From Bacillota bacterium (lineage in GTDB: Bacteria; Bacillota; UBA5301): a stretch of DNA of 33,415 bases. Positions 1-7,232 of the stretch are shown piece after piece. Every line of letters starts with the position of its first letter. Positions within the stretch are counted from its first letter, which is position 1. The notes beneath the pieces were generated by a model. It was not told where the DNA came from and ran no database searches. It worked only from the letters and a program-made list of their open reading frames with translations. The DNA is taken from assembly GCA_017656135.1 (NCBI GenBank), contig JACDOJ010000014.1, forward strand, positions 1-33,415. Direction: 5' to 3'. The translations under genes were made by a program, and so were the position numbers.

Positions 1-40
1 TTGTACCAAAGGGTTGCGCGAAGGAAAAAATGCCGCTATA

Positions 41-69
41 ATATAAAAACGTCAGCGCAAAACGCTGAC
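41..69 (-). terminator. Rho-independent terminator, minus strand
   Basis: A perfect 7-bp inverted repeat (51-57 with 63-69, loop CAAAA) is followed on the minus strand by G and five T's and then an AT-rich stretch. There is no T run on the plus side, so it serves leftward transcription. The nearest leftward gene is the TIGR04086-type gene, whose message would then run antisense through tRNA-Tyr before ending here. Confidence 0.6.
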
Positions 70-101
70 CCGAAAAGAAATCATAGCTAACCAGATTCTT
101 A

Positions 102-130
102 TTGACAATTAAACAAATACCCAGTATAAT
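102..130 (+). promoter_or_regulatory. Sigma-A type promoter of tRNA-Tyr
   Basis: There is a perfect TTGACA at 102-107 and a perfect TATAAT at 125-130, separated by 17 bp. Transcription would start near 137, a few bases before the mature tRNA 5' end at 143. A full consensus promoter fits a strongly expressed stable RNA. Confidence 0.85.
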
Positions 131-142
131 TAAGAATTGTGT

Positions 143-228
143 GGAGGGATACCCGAGTGGTCAAAGGGGGCAGACTGTAAATCTGCTGGCATTTGCCTTC
201 GAAGGTTCGAATCCTTCTCCCTCCACCA
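143..228 (+). tRNA. tRNA-Tyr (anticodon GTA)
   Basis: The acceptor stem pairs GGAGGGA (143-149) with TCCCTCC (218-224), followed by discriminator A and an encoded CCA. The anticodon stem GCAGA/TCTGC encloses the loop CTGTAAA, giving anticodon GTA. A long variable arm (class II tRNA, as expected for Tyr in bacteria) and a T arm GAAGG-TTCGAAT-CCTTC are visible. A consensus promoter lies just upstream and a terminator just downstream, so it is probably its own transcription unit. Confidence 0.95.
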
Positions 229-244
229 TTAATATTTTATCGAC

Positions 245-270
245 AACCAAGTGCTGAACTTGGTTTTTTT
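245..270 (+). terminator. Terminator of tRNA-Tyr
   Basis: The inverted repeat AACCAAG (245-251) / CTTGGTT (259-265) with a 7-nt loop is followed by a run of T's on the plus strand. It abuts the stop codon of the convergent membrane-protein gene. Confidence 0.8.
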
Positions 271-685
271 ATTTAAGATTGACACCGATCATCCCAGCTA
301 CCGTTCCGACCAGGGCCGAGACTACTACACCGCCGGCGCCGTGCCTGAGAGTTACAGCTAAAACCTCTTCTCCAATTCCCAGCCCGCCGAAAAAGAGAGC
401 CAAAAGACCATAGAGGGCCCCAACAGAAAGACCAACCAGCCATCCAGACTCGCCTAAGCTTTTGGCTGCGTATACACCACCGATGGCGATGCTGAGACAA
501 TTCACTAAGAGCAAGCTGGAGGTACCTAGCTTAAGCCACCTGGTTCCGGCTATGATAATTGTCATAATGATGCTGACAATCACCGCCACGCAGATACTGA
601 CAGCCAGTCCTTTGAGAGCAGCCAGAAGCAGGCTTCTCCTGGAGGATTTGCCGCCCCCTGTATCAATTCGGCTGTTTATCTTCAT
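269..685 (-). CDS. TIGR04086-type four-helix membrane protein
   Basis: This is a small, very hydrophobic protein of 138 aa with four predicted transmembrane segments (about residues 19-47, 54-76, 82-103 and 118-137) and a short basic, Gly/Ser-rich N-terminus. The pattern matches the TIGR04086 family of Firmicutes membrane proteins, whose function is not known. A longer frame opens with GTG at 703, but its first codons are the GGGGAGGGG Shine-Dalgarno for the ATG at 685, so I chose the ATG. It is the last gene of a leftward cluster, and its TAA touches the tRNA-Tyr terminator. The family assignment is by eye. Confidence 0.7.
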   Translation of the reverse strand: MKINSRIDTGGGKSSRRSLLLAALKGLAVSICVAVIVSIIMTIIIAGTRWLKLGTSSLLLVNCLSIAIGGVYAAKSLGESGWLVGLSVGALYGLLALFFGGLGIGEEVLAVTLRHGAGGVVVSALVGTVAGMIGVNLK

Positions 686-774
686 CAAAAAGCCCCTCCC
701 CACTTTGGATTGTTTTTCCTCATAACCAAAGGTATTCGGGGAGTGGGCCCTCTATTACAGTAGTTGTTTTCCAT

Positions 775-1458
775 TCACTTCAGGAACTTGCCAATGACAC
801 CCCGGGCTTTGGCCAGTTCGGCCAGGGCTTTGAAGAGGTGCCCTTGCTCGTAGTAGGCCATACCAAGCAACATGTGACTGTACTGGTTGGATTCGTCCAG
901 CCTCACTGATTTCTCCAGGGTTTGCACGGCTTTATCTAAACGTCCGCACTGGTATAATGAAAAACCCTGGTAGTTCAGGGGCCATGGGTTCCCTGGGTCC
1001 AAGCGAATGACCCGGTCGAAGGCCTCCACCGAAGCCGGATAGTCCTCCTGGACGTAATAGGCAAAAGCAAGGTAGCTTTGGACCAATAAATTCTCGCTGT
1101 ACTTAGGATCGCCAGCGTAGCGGGCAATGACTTCCTGGGCATAGGTTCCCTCCTGGTCCAGGCGGTCGATGGTCTGGAAAGTCTGTATGCTCGCCTCGAT
1201 CTCCCCTAGCATGGCCTGAGAAATTCCCAGTTGAAAGAGATAGTCTTTGTTATTGGGATCGACTTGTAGGCGGGCTTTGGCTTCCTCTGCCTTGGTCCGC
1301 CAAAACTCTGTTTTGGGAGGAGGCTGCACATCGGAAAGCCCGGAAGATGGAGTCTTATCCCCTCCAAAGAGAAGAAACACTAGGAGTAGGCAGATTATGC
1401 CTACCCCTAGATAGTGGTACAGTTTAGACCGGTGTGTTGTGAAGTGGAAATCAGGCAA
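775..1458 (-). CDS. Membrane-anchored TPR protein
   Basis: This 227-aa protein has one N-terminal membrane segment (about residues 14-31) and a Pro-rich linker. Helical tetratricopeptide repeats follow, at roughly 71-101, 124-155, 158-189 and 192-223, with the usual spaced G/A-Y-A and D-P-N pattern. TPR arrays bind other proteins, and the topology places this one outside the membrane or at its surface. No catalytic motif is seen and the partner is unknown. The start is TTG, preceded by AGGTGGAG. It lies 39 bp downstream of the EF-G-like gene on the same strand and is probably co-transcribed with it. Confidence 0.75.
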   Translation of the reverse strand: MPDFHFTTHRSKLYHYLGVGIICLLLVFLLFGGDKTPSSGLSDVQPPPKTEFWRTKAEEAKARLQVDPNNKDYLFQLGISQAMLGEIEASIQTFQTIDRLDQEGTYAQEVIARYAGDPKYSENLLVQSYLAFAYYVQEDYPASVEAFDRVIRLDPGNPWPLNYQGFSLYQCGRLDKAVQTLEKSVRLDESNQYSHMLLGMAYYEQGHLFKALAELAKARGVIGKFLK

Positions 1459-1497
1459 AATACTCCACCTTTTCTACCGAGACTGGGCCCTTACGGT

Positions 1498-3567
1498 TTA
1501 GGAAGCTTCCTCCCTGGCTGCTTTGGCTTCCGCTATCACTTGTTCTGCAAGCTGGGCGGGAACTTCCTCATAGTGGTCGAACTCAGTGGTAAAACTGCCT
1601 CTGGCTTGGGTGATGGACCTGAGGTCAGTGGCATAGCGGAACATCTCCGCCTGGGGCACTAAGGCCTTGATAACCTGGTAACCATTTTGGGGGTCCATGC
1701 CCAAAATCTTACCACGTTTCTTGTTCAAGTCGCCCATCACATCGCCCATGTACTCCTCGGGTACAACGATCTCAACCTTGAGAATGGGCTCTAAGAGCAC
1801 AGGTTTTGCATCCATGAAACCCTTCTTGAAGGCCATGGAAGCGGCAATCTTGAAGGCCATTTCCGATGAGTCCACACTGTGGTAAGACCCGTCAAAGAGG
1901 GTAACTTTGACATTAGTCACCGGGTAGCCGGCCAAGACTCCTTCATCCATGGTCTCGAGGATTCCTTTTTCCACGGCAGGAATGTACTGCTTGGGCACAG
2001 CTCCACCGAAGATCTTATCAACAAACTCGAAGCGTTCCCCGGTGTGTAAGGGCTCAATTTCAATCCAAACGTGACCGTACTGGCCCCGTCCGCCGGACTG
2101 CTTCTTGTGCTTGCCTTCCACTTTAACCTTGCCTTTGATAGTCTCCCTATAGGCAATCTTAGGAACTGAGAGCTCCACCTCGGTACCGAACTTGCTCTTC
2201 AACCGGCTGATGATGACCTCCAGGTGCAAGTCACCCATTCCTTTGGCTAAGAACTGTCCGGTTTCCGTATTCTTCTCCATCTTGAATGTCGGGTCCTCTT
2301 CGGCCAAGCGGTGCAGGCCAACGCCAATTTTTTCCTCGTCCCCCTTGCTCTTTGGTTCTACCGCCATGGCCAAGACTGGTTCTGGGAATTTGATCCGGGG
2401 GAGTTCGATGGGAGATTCCTTACTGGAGAGAGTGTCACCGGTGACCGTCTCCTGGAGCTTGGCGACGGCTCCGATATCCCCGGCTTCTAGAGCATCCACC
2501 GGTTTTTGTTCCTTGCCAAAGACTAGCATCAACTGACCGATGCGCTCATCTTTGTTTTTACCCTTGTTGAAGGCGTGGGAATCGGAGCGTAGCGTTCCGG
2601 AATAAACCCTCAGTAGAGAGAGTTTCCCAACGTACGGGTCGGCCATGGTCTTGAAGACAAAGGCGGCGAGAGGACCGTTGGGGTCGGCGACAAGCTCCAC
2701 TTCTTCCCCTCCTTTGAGGGCCTTGATACTGCCGACATCGGCCGGAGACGGGAAATAGTTGACGATGGCGTCTAACAAAGGCGGAATCCCAGTATTATCG
2801 GTGCCACAGGCAAAGAAGATGGGCAGTAAGTTGCCGGAGAGGAGTCCCTTTTTGAAGGCGTTGATGATTTCATCGACTGAAAGCTCTTCCCCCTCAAAGT
2901 ACTTCTCCATCAGCTCATCCTCGGTGCTGGCCACGGCTTCCACCAGCATCTCCTTGTATTTAGCGATTTCTTTCGAAACCTCGACATCCTTACGTTCCAC
3001 CTTGTCTCGTTCGTTGGTAACCAGTTGCATTCTCAAAAGATCAATGACCCCGGTGAAATTCTCGGAGGTTCCGTTGGGAATCTGCACCGGAACCGCTTCT
3101 TGCCCAAAGACGGAGCGGATATCATCGATAACGTTAGCGTAGTTGACGTTTTCCCGGTTCAACTTGGTAACTACAATCGCCTTGGGCAACCCGTACTCCG
3201 TAGCATAGGCGGCAACCTTCTCTGTACCTACCTGTACACCGCTGGTGGCATCGACGACGATTAACGCTGTATCCGCCACCTTAAGGGAGCTGATGACTTC
3301 CCCTACGAAGTCAAAGTACCCCGGAGTGTCTACGATGTTGATCTTACAGTCTCTCCAGAAACAGGGCGCCACCGAAGCGTTGATGGAGATGCCGCGTTTG
3401 ACCTCTTCCGGATCGTGGTCCATGGTGGTCGTGCCTTCCTCGACCTTGCCGTGCCTGTCGATTCCCCCGCTGACATAAAGCATAGCTTCAGCCAAGGTCG
3501 TCTTGCCGGCTCCACCGTGGCCTACTAAGGCTATGTTGCGCAGCTTAGCAGTTGGAACTTTCTTCAA
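1498..3567 (-). CDS. Elongation factor G-like translational GTPase
   Basis: The protein has 689 aa with the full five-domain layout of EF-G. It carries a P-loop GHGGAGKT (16-23), a switch I region with RGISI, DTPG (80-83), domain II, domain III, and a domain IV containing QSGGRGQYGHV. The P-loop GHGGAGKT, in place of AHIDAGKT, is typical of the EF-G-like paralogues (FusA2/EF-G2 group) rather than the main translocase, which usually sits with rpsL and rpsG. The guanine-specificity motif reads TKLN at 134-137 where NKMD is expected (see findings). The start is TTG with a strong AAGGAGG seven bases upstream. The role may be in translocation or ribosome rescue; the sequence does not settle this. 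Confidence 0.9.
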   Translation of the reverse strand: MKKVPTAKLRNIALVGHGGAGKTTLAEAMLYVSGGIDRHGKVEEGTTTMDHDPEEVKRGISINASVAPCFWRDCKINIVDTPGYFDFVGEVISSLKVADTALIVVDATSGVQVGTEKVAAYATEYGLPKAIVVTKLNRENVNYANVIDDIRSVFGQEAVPVQIPNGTSENFTGVIDLLRMQLVTNERDKVERKDVEVSKEIAKYKEMLVEAVASTEDELMEKYFEGEELSVDEIINAFKKGLLSGNLLPIFFACGTDNTGIPPLLDAIVNYFPSPADVGSIKALKGGEEVELVADPNGPLAAFVFKTMADPYVGKLSLLRVYSGTLRSDSHAFNKGKNKDERIGQLMLVFGKEQKPVDALEAGDIGAVAKLQETVTGDTLSSKESPIELPRIKFPEPVLAMAVEPKSKGDEEKIGVGLHRLAEEDPTFKMEKNTETGQFLAKGMGDLHLEVIISRLKSKFGTEVELSVPKIAYRETIKGKVKVEGKHKKQSGGRGQYGHVWIEIEPLHTGERFEFVDKIFGGAVPKQYIPAVEKGILETMDEGVLAGYPVTNVKVTLFDGSYHSVDSSEMAFKIAASMAFKKGFMDAKPVLLEPILKVEIVVPEEYMGDVMGDLNKKRGKILGMDPQNGYQVIKALVPQAEMFRYATDLRSITQARGSFTTEFDHYEEVPAQLAEQVIAEAKAAREEAS

Positions 3568-3623
3568 CTCGATTCCTCCTTCTCCTTTTCAGGCTAGATC
3601 GTTATAATTCCCCCTTCGGGTAA

Positions 3624-4190
3624 TTACCGAGAACAGGCTTCGTCTTGCTCTAAAAAGGCGATTACCTGTTTAAAATCCTCCCATACCGGTCGCTTCTTGG
3701 AAGGGTCTCTTAGAAGGGCAGCCGGGTGAAAGGTGGGCATCACAGGTATTCCCTTGTATTCAAACCAGTGTCCTCTGGAGCGCGTGATCCGAAAGTTAGG
3801 ATTAATTAAGTGACGAGCTGCTGTAGAGCCGAGGGCAATGATGAGTTCCGGGGCAATTAGCCGAATTTGCTGGTCCAACCAGGCCATACAGGTTTGGGCT
3901 TCTTGAATGGTGGGAACGCGGTTGTTAGGTGGCCGACACTTAACAATATTAGCGATATAAACCTCTGAACGCTGCCAGCCGCAGGCGGCAATGATCTTAT
4001 CCAGTAGCTGTCCTGCAGCTCCCACAAAGGGACGACCTTGTAGATCCTCTTGTCGGCCGGGTCCTTCTCCTATTAGCATTACCCGAGCATGGGGATTTCC
4101 TTCACCGAAGACCACGTTTCTGGCACCGTCTCTCAGGTGACAGCGTCTACAGGCCTCCACGGCTTCTTTGAGTGCAGCAAGTTCGGTCAT
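3624..4190 (-). CDS. Family 4 uracil-DNA glycosylase
   Basis: This enzyme removes uracil from DNA to start base-excision repair. The 188-aa protein has the four Cys expected to hold a [4Fe-4S] cluster: C14 and C17 (CRRC), C85 (KCRPP) and C101. It also has the uracil-pocket motif GEGPGRQED (41-49), the RPFVGAAGQLL block that follows it, and the late HPAALLR motif (155-161). The length is normal for the family. The ATG start has AGGAGGAAA upstream. It lies between the secreted FG-GAP protein and the EF-G-like gene, with gaps of 21 and 56 bp, without an evident functional tie to either. Confidence 0.93.
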   Translation of the reverse strand: MTELAALKEAVEACRRCHLRDGARNVVFGEGNPHARVMLIGEGPGRQEDLQGRPFVGAAGQLLDKIIAACGWQRSEVYIANIVKCRPPNNRVPTIQEAQTCMAWLDQQIRLIAPELIIALGSTAARHLINPNFRITRSRGHWFEYKGIPVMPTFHPAALLRDPSKKRPVWEDFKQVIAFLEQDEACSR

Positions 4191-4211
4191 GGCTGCTTTC
4201 CTCCTACATCG

Positions 4212-5651
4212 TCAGTGCTTAGTAAAGAGGTACGCCTTCTGGTTTAGCCAGTGCGTCTTGAAGCCAAAGATTTGTTCCGCTAAAGGCAAGCCGATACAAT
4301 AAATTCCGTCAAACTTCTTTATATCAGTGGTTTTGTACGGCAAGCCGTTAACCCAAATAGTGCTTTCAGCGGCATCAAAAATCATAAACAGCCGTTCTTT
4401 ACTGAGGTAAAGCAAGTCACTGATCTGATTCCAGTCCACCTTAAGATCGTACAAAGGAGCCAGCTCCCTTAAGGGTAGCCAGAGCCTGCCGTAGTGAATC
4501 ACTGCGGTGAGCTCCTGAAATTCTCGTCCTTCCAAATGATAGTAAATGGAGACTTCCTCGTCCGGGTATTCCTGGATGGTCAAGGTCTTACCCTCGCCGG
4601 TTCGGCCCAGGATACCGGTGGCTGTGTACTGGTCAGAGAGCACCCAGTCTCCGTACGGGTGAGGAATCTCCACCCGATAAAGCGGAATCCCATTTTCATT
4701 CAAGGGCCAAACCACCACGTCCCCCCTGATGCCTGAAATCAAGGCCAGGCGACCGCTTTTAGGCAGTCTGATGACTTCCAGCCCCTGAGGGATGCCAGGA
4801 ATGTCTTGGTAGCGCCATTTCTGAGCGTAATAAGAACCCTTCCATTCAAAAGCGTAGAGCAGACCAACAGGACTTGCGGTAACCACCTCGGCCAGACCGT
4901 CCTCATCAATGTCCCAGACATCGGAGCCGGAGACGCCGCCCCAGGGGTAGTTGGTCCAAACCGGTTTAAGCTCAGCGGTGCCAGGTGAATAGACCTGAAC
5001 CTCGGCACCATCTACAATTAAAGCGAAATCAGAGTCTCCGTCGCCATTAAAATCACCGGAACCTGCATACTCCAGAGATTTGCCCTTTTGAGAGGTGTTC
5101 TCGTAGTGCAGCTCTGGATGAATCCCATTCCAACGCAGCAAATTGATAGTGCCGTCTTCAGTTATCGCCAGAATCAGATTAAAGGGAAAACCAGAGAGGT
5201 GTAAGATGTCCAGATTGGAGACCTGTGACCAGAGGTAAACCCGAGAGTAAGATTTCCACCACTTGCTGTCAGCCCAACCGATGACATCGATGATTCCGAT
5301 GTCATCGTAGCCCACAATGACCTCGAGAGTACCATCACCGTCCAAATCCCCTAATTTCGCAGTGCTGATAGGAGCATCAAAGCTGTACTCTTGCCATAAA
5401 ACGTACTGGTTTAAGCGGTTGATGTGGTAGAAACTGATGGTATCTCCGTGGACAAAGGCCAGCTCCGTACGGGAATCGCCGGAGACGTCACCCACGCCGA
5501 TCAACTGCCAGTTGGAATCGGTCAAAGGCACAGTTCGGCCCGTCTCCAGCCGTAGCAAGTAATCGTTACTTGCTGCCTGGACAGTTAGAGGTAAAGCCGC
5601 GACTAGGGTGAGAAGAGCTATGAGAACTGTCCACCGTGGAATATATTTCAA
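4212..5651 (-). CDS. Secreted FG-GAP/VCBS repeat protein with C-terminal stalk-type domain
   Basis: This 479-aa protein has a signal peptide (basic start, hydrophobic core 8-22, likely cleavage after VQA near 26). A beta-propeller-like region follows, with calcium-type repeats GDVSGD (54-59), GDLDGDG (101-107), GDFNGDG (199-205) and WDIDEDG (246-252). The last ~110 residues (about 371-479), with WLPLRELAPLYDLKVDW and repeated short beta motifs, resemble the copper amine oxidase N-terminal-like (stalk) domain found in many secreted clostridial proteins. It lacks a copper oxidase core, so an enzymatic oxidase role is not supported; adhesion or cell-surface binding is an inference. The TTG start has AAGGATGG upstream. 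It is the first gene of its leftward cluster. Confidence 0.8.
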   Translation of the reverse strand: MKYIPRWTVLIALLTLVAALPLTVQAASNDYLLRLETGRTVPLTDSNWQLIGVGDVSGDSRTELAFVHGDTISFYHINRLNQYVLWQEYSFDAPISTAKLGDLDGDGTLEVIVGYDDIGIIDVIGWADSKWWKSYSRVYLWSQVSNLDILHLSGFPFNLILAITEDGTINLLRWNGIHPELHYENTSQKGKSLEYAGSGDFNGDGDSDFALIVDGAEVQVYSPGTAELKPVWTNYPWGGVSGSDVWDIDEDGLAEVVTASPVGLLYAFEWKGSYYAQKWRYQDIPGIPQGLEVIRLPKSGRLALISGIRGDVVVWPLNENGIPLYRVEIPHPYGDWVLSDQYTATGILGRTGEGKTLTIQEYPDEEVSIYYHLEGREFQELTAVIHYGRLWLPLRELAPLYDLKVDWNQISDLLYLSKERLFMIFDAAESTIWVNGLPYKTTDIKKFDGIYCIGLPLAEQIFGFKTHWLNQKAYLFTKH

Positions 5652-5756
5652 GAAGTACCATCCTTCAACACTTCAAATCATCCACTAATATTCTTCCACA
5701 GTGGTAAAGCTATTCCTGCCCACCCGGCTACATGTGCTCTTTCACTACTTAGGGCA

Positions 5757-5801
5757 TATTGGAACATATTGACAATATATTGACAAAATGGCGTATTGAC
5801 A
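5757..5801. repeat. Cluster of TATTG(ACA) direct repeats
   Basis: TATTGACA occurs at 5767-5774, 5778-5785 and 5794-5801, and a partial copy TATTG occurs at 5757-5761. The first intervals are 10 and 11 bp, about one helical turn, and the last is 16 bp. They lie about 110 bp upstream of the FG-GAP gene start and just past the tRNA-Pro terminator. They may be a binding site for a regulator of that gene or simple AT-rich drift. Confidence 0.4.
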
Positions 5802-5803
5802 GG

Positions 5804-5847
5804 TAAAAAGATAAGCTCCTGAGCTTCAAAATCGGCTTCAGGAGCTT
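5804..5847 (-). terminator. Terminator of tRNA-Pro
   Basis: The 10-bp perfect inverted repeat AAGCTCCTGA (5813-5822) / TCAGGAGCTT (5838-5847) is followed on the minus strand by ATC and five T's. It lies 9 bp past the tRNA CCA end. Confidence 0.85.
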
Positions 5848-5856
5848 GTTTTCTAA

Positions 5857-5934
5857 TGGTCGGGGCGACTGGATTCGAACCAGCGACCTTTTGACCCCCA
5901 GTCAAACGCGCTAACCAAGCTGCGCCACGCCCCG
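5857..5934 (-). tRNA. tRNA-Pro (anticodon GGG)
   Basis: On the minus strand the acceptor stem CGGGGCG (5934-5928) pairs with CGCCCCG, followed by A and an encoded CCA (5859-5857). The anticodon stem TTGAC/GTCAA encloses TGGGGGT, giving anticodon GGG. The T arm reads CTGG-TTCGAAT-CCAG. It has its own promoter just after lysC and its own terminator. Confidence 0.95.
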
Positions 5935-5945
5935 ACGCAAATCAC

Positions 5946-5974
5946 ATTATAACAAAGAATCGCCGCTAAATCAA
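5946..5974 (-). promoter_or_regulatory. Promoter of tRNA-Pro
   Basis: On the minus strand TTGATT (5974-5969) and a perfect TATAAT (5951-5946) are separated by 17 bp. The predicted start is a few bases before the tRNA 5' end at 5934. It lies directly downstream of the lysC stop codon. Confidence 0.7.
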
Positions 5975-5981
5975 ATATATT

Positions 5982-7232
5982 TTACAAAAGATCTATAGCA
6001 GCCGGAATTTCACCTGGCTCAAGCTCAAGCTGAAAAGCCCTATGAATGGCCTCTACTGCCTTTTCGACCTGGCTCTGGTCGATGAGGCAGGAAATCCGAA
6101 TCTCTGAGGTGCTAATGACCTGAATGTTGATTCCGCTGTCCGCAAGGGCCTTGAACATCAGAGCGGCTACACCGGGGTGGGTTACCATTCCGGCGCCGAC
6201 CACAGAGACTTTGGCCACTGATTCATCACAGTGCAGCCCCTTGGCTCCTAACTGCGGTATGAGGTCTTCGATAATCTTGACCGCCCGCCGGGAGTCATCC
6301 TTGGAAATCGTAAAAAGTAGGTCGGTTACGGCTTCCGCCTTGGTACTCTGCACAATCATATCCACGTTGATTCTTTCTTTGGCTAGGGCATCAAAGATGG
6401 TGAAGGCGATGCCCGGTTTATCAGGGACCTCAATGACCGTGAGTTTAGCTACATTGGTATCGTGGGTGACCCCGCTGACGTACATCTCCCGTTCCAAATC
6501 GGAAACCTCCTTTACAATAGTTCCCGGGTTATCGTTGAAGCTGGAGCGGACGTGTATCGGCATCCGGTATTGGGCCGCGAGTTCTACAGCTCGAGGTTGC
6601 AGTACCACTGCGCCGGAACTGGCCAACTCCAGCATTTCACCGTATGAGATCACATCCATTTTACGGGCCACTGGTAGAATCCGGGGGTCAGCGGTGTAGA
6701 CACCGTCCACATCGGTGAAAATCTCACAGGAATCCGCTTTCAGAGCTACGGCCAAGGCCACTGCTGAGGTATCTGAGCCTCCCCGCCCCAAGGTGGTGAT
6801 GTCCCCCATTTCGTTGATGCCTTGGAAACCGGCAACTATGACGATTTGCCCCTTTTCCAGCTCCCGTTTGATCCTATTCACATCAATGGCTTTGATTTTG
6901 GCTTTTCCGTGCATGTTTTCGGTCCGTACCCCTGCTTGCCAACCGGTCAGAGAAACCGCTGTATAACCCAGGCTTTGGATGGCGACGGCCAGCAAGGAGA
7001 TGGAGATCTGCTCGCCGGTGGAGAGGAGCATGTCGATCTCCCGAGGTGTCGGTTCAGGGGAGATCTGGTAAACCATCTCCAGCAGCTCATCGGTCATATC
7101 CCCCATGGCGCTGACCACTACTACAACCTGCTTACCGGCCTCTCTGGCACTGCAAACCCTTTGGGCTACAGCTTTGATTCGCTCGATGTTTTTGACTGAG
7201 GATCCACCAAACTTTTGTACAATTAAACTCAT
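5982..7232 (-). CDS. lysC: Aspartate kinase (with likely internal start for a beta subunit)
   Basis: It phosphorylates L-aspartate with ATP, the first step to lysine, threonine and methionine. The 416-aa protein has the kinase motif KFGGSSV (7-13), the loop SAMGDMTDELL (41-51), TTLGRGGSDTSA (146-157) and FTDVDGVYTADPRI (172-185). Two ACT regulatory domains follow (about 266-335 and 344-405), as in monofunctional aspartokinases. It is last in hom-thrC-thrB-lysC and overlaps the thrB stop by ATGA, so translation is probably coupled. A strong Shine-Dalgarno lies inside the gene before codon 246 (see separate entry), recalling aspartokinase II of Bacillus subtilis, which makes alpha and beta chains from one gene. 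Confidence 0.96.
   Translation of the reverse strand: MSLIVQKFGGSSVKNIERIKAVAQRVCSAREAGKQVVVVVSAMGDMTDELLEMVYQISPEPTPREIDMLLSTGEQISISLLAVAIQSLGYTAVSLTGWQAGVRTENMHGKAKIKAIDVNRIKRELEKGQIVIVAGFQGINEMGDITTLGRGGSDTSAVALAVALKADSCEIFTDVDGVYTADPRILPVARKMDVISYGEMLELASSGAVVLQPRAVELAAQYRMPIHVRSSFNDNPGTIVKEVSDLEREMYVSGVTHDTNVAKLTVIEVPDKPGIAFTIFDALAKERINVDMIVQSTKAEAVTDLLFTISKDDSRRAVKIIEDLIPQLGAKGLHCDESVAKVSVVGAGMVTHPGVAALMFKALADSGINIQVISTSEIRISCLIDQSQVEKAVEAIHRAFQLELEPGEIPAAIDLL
6483..6513 (-). promoter_or_regulatory. Internal ribosome binding site and start within lysC
   Basis: On the minus strand AAAGGAGG (6513-6506) is followed by an 8-nt spacer and an in-frame TTG (6497-6495, codon 246), with an in-frame ATG at codon 250 (6485-6483). 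A product from here would hold only the two ACT domains (171 or 167 aa), close to the position and size of the beta subunit known for the B. subtilis LysC enzyme. Confidence 0.6.

Noticed and set aside
3601-3628. Palindrome GGTAATTACC at the uracil-DNA glycosylase stop codon
   Set aside because: The stem is short and has no T run after it on the minus strand. It contains the stop codon and is probably chance.
5678-5905. 75-codon minus-strand frame
   Set aside because: It starts within tRNA-Pro and reads through the tRNA terminator, so it cannot be a gene.
6124-6699. 191-codon plus-strand open frame
   Set aside because: It is the complement of lysC, whose motifs are all intact; this is a shadow of its codon usage.
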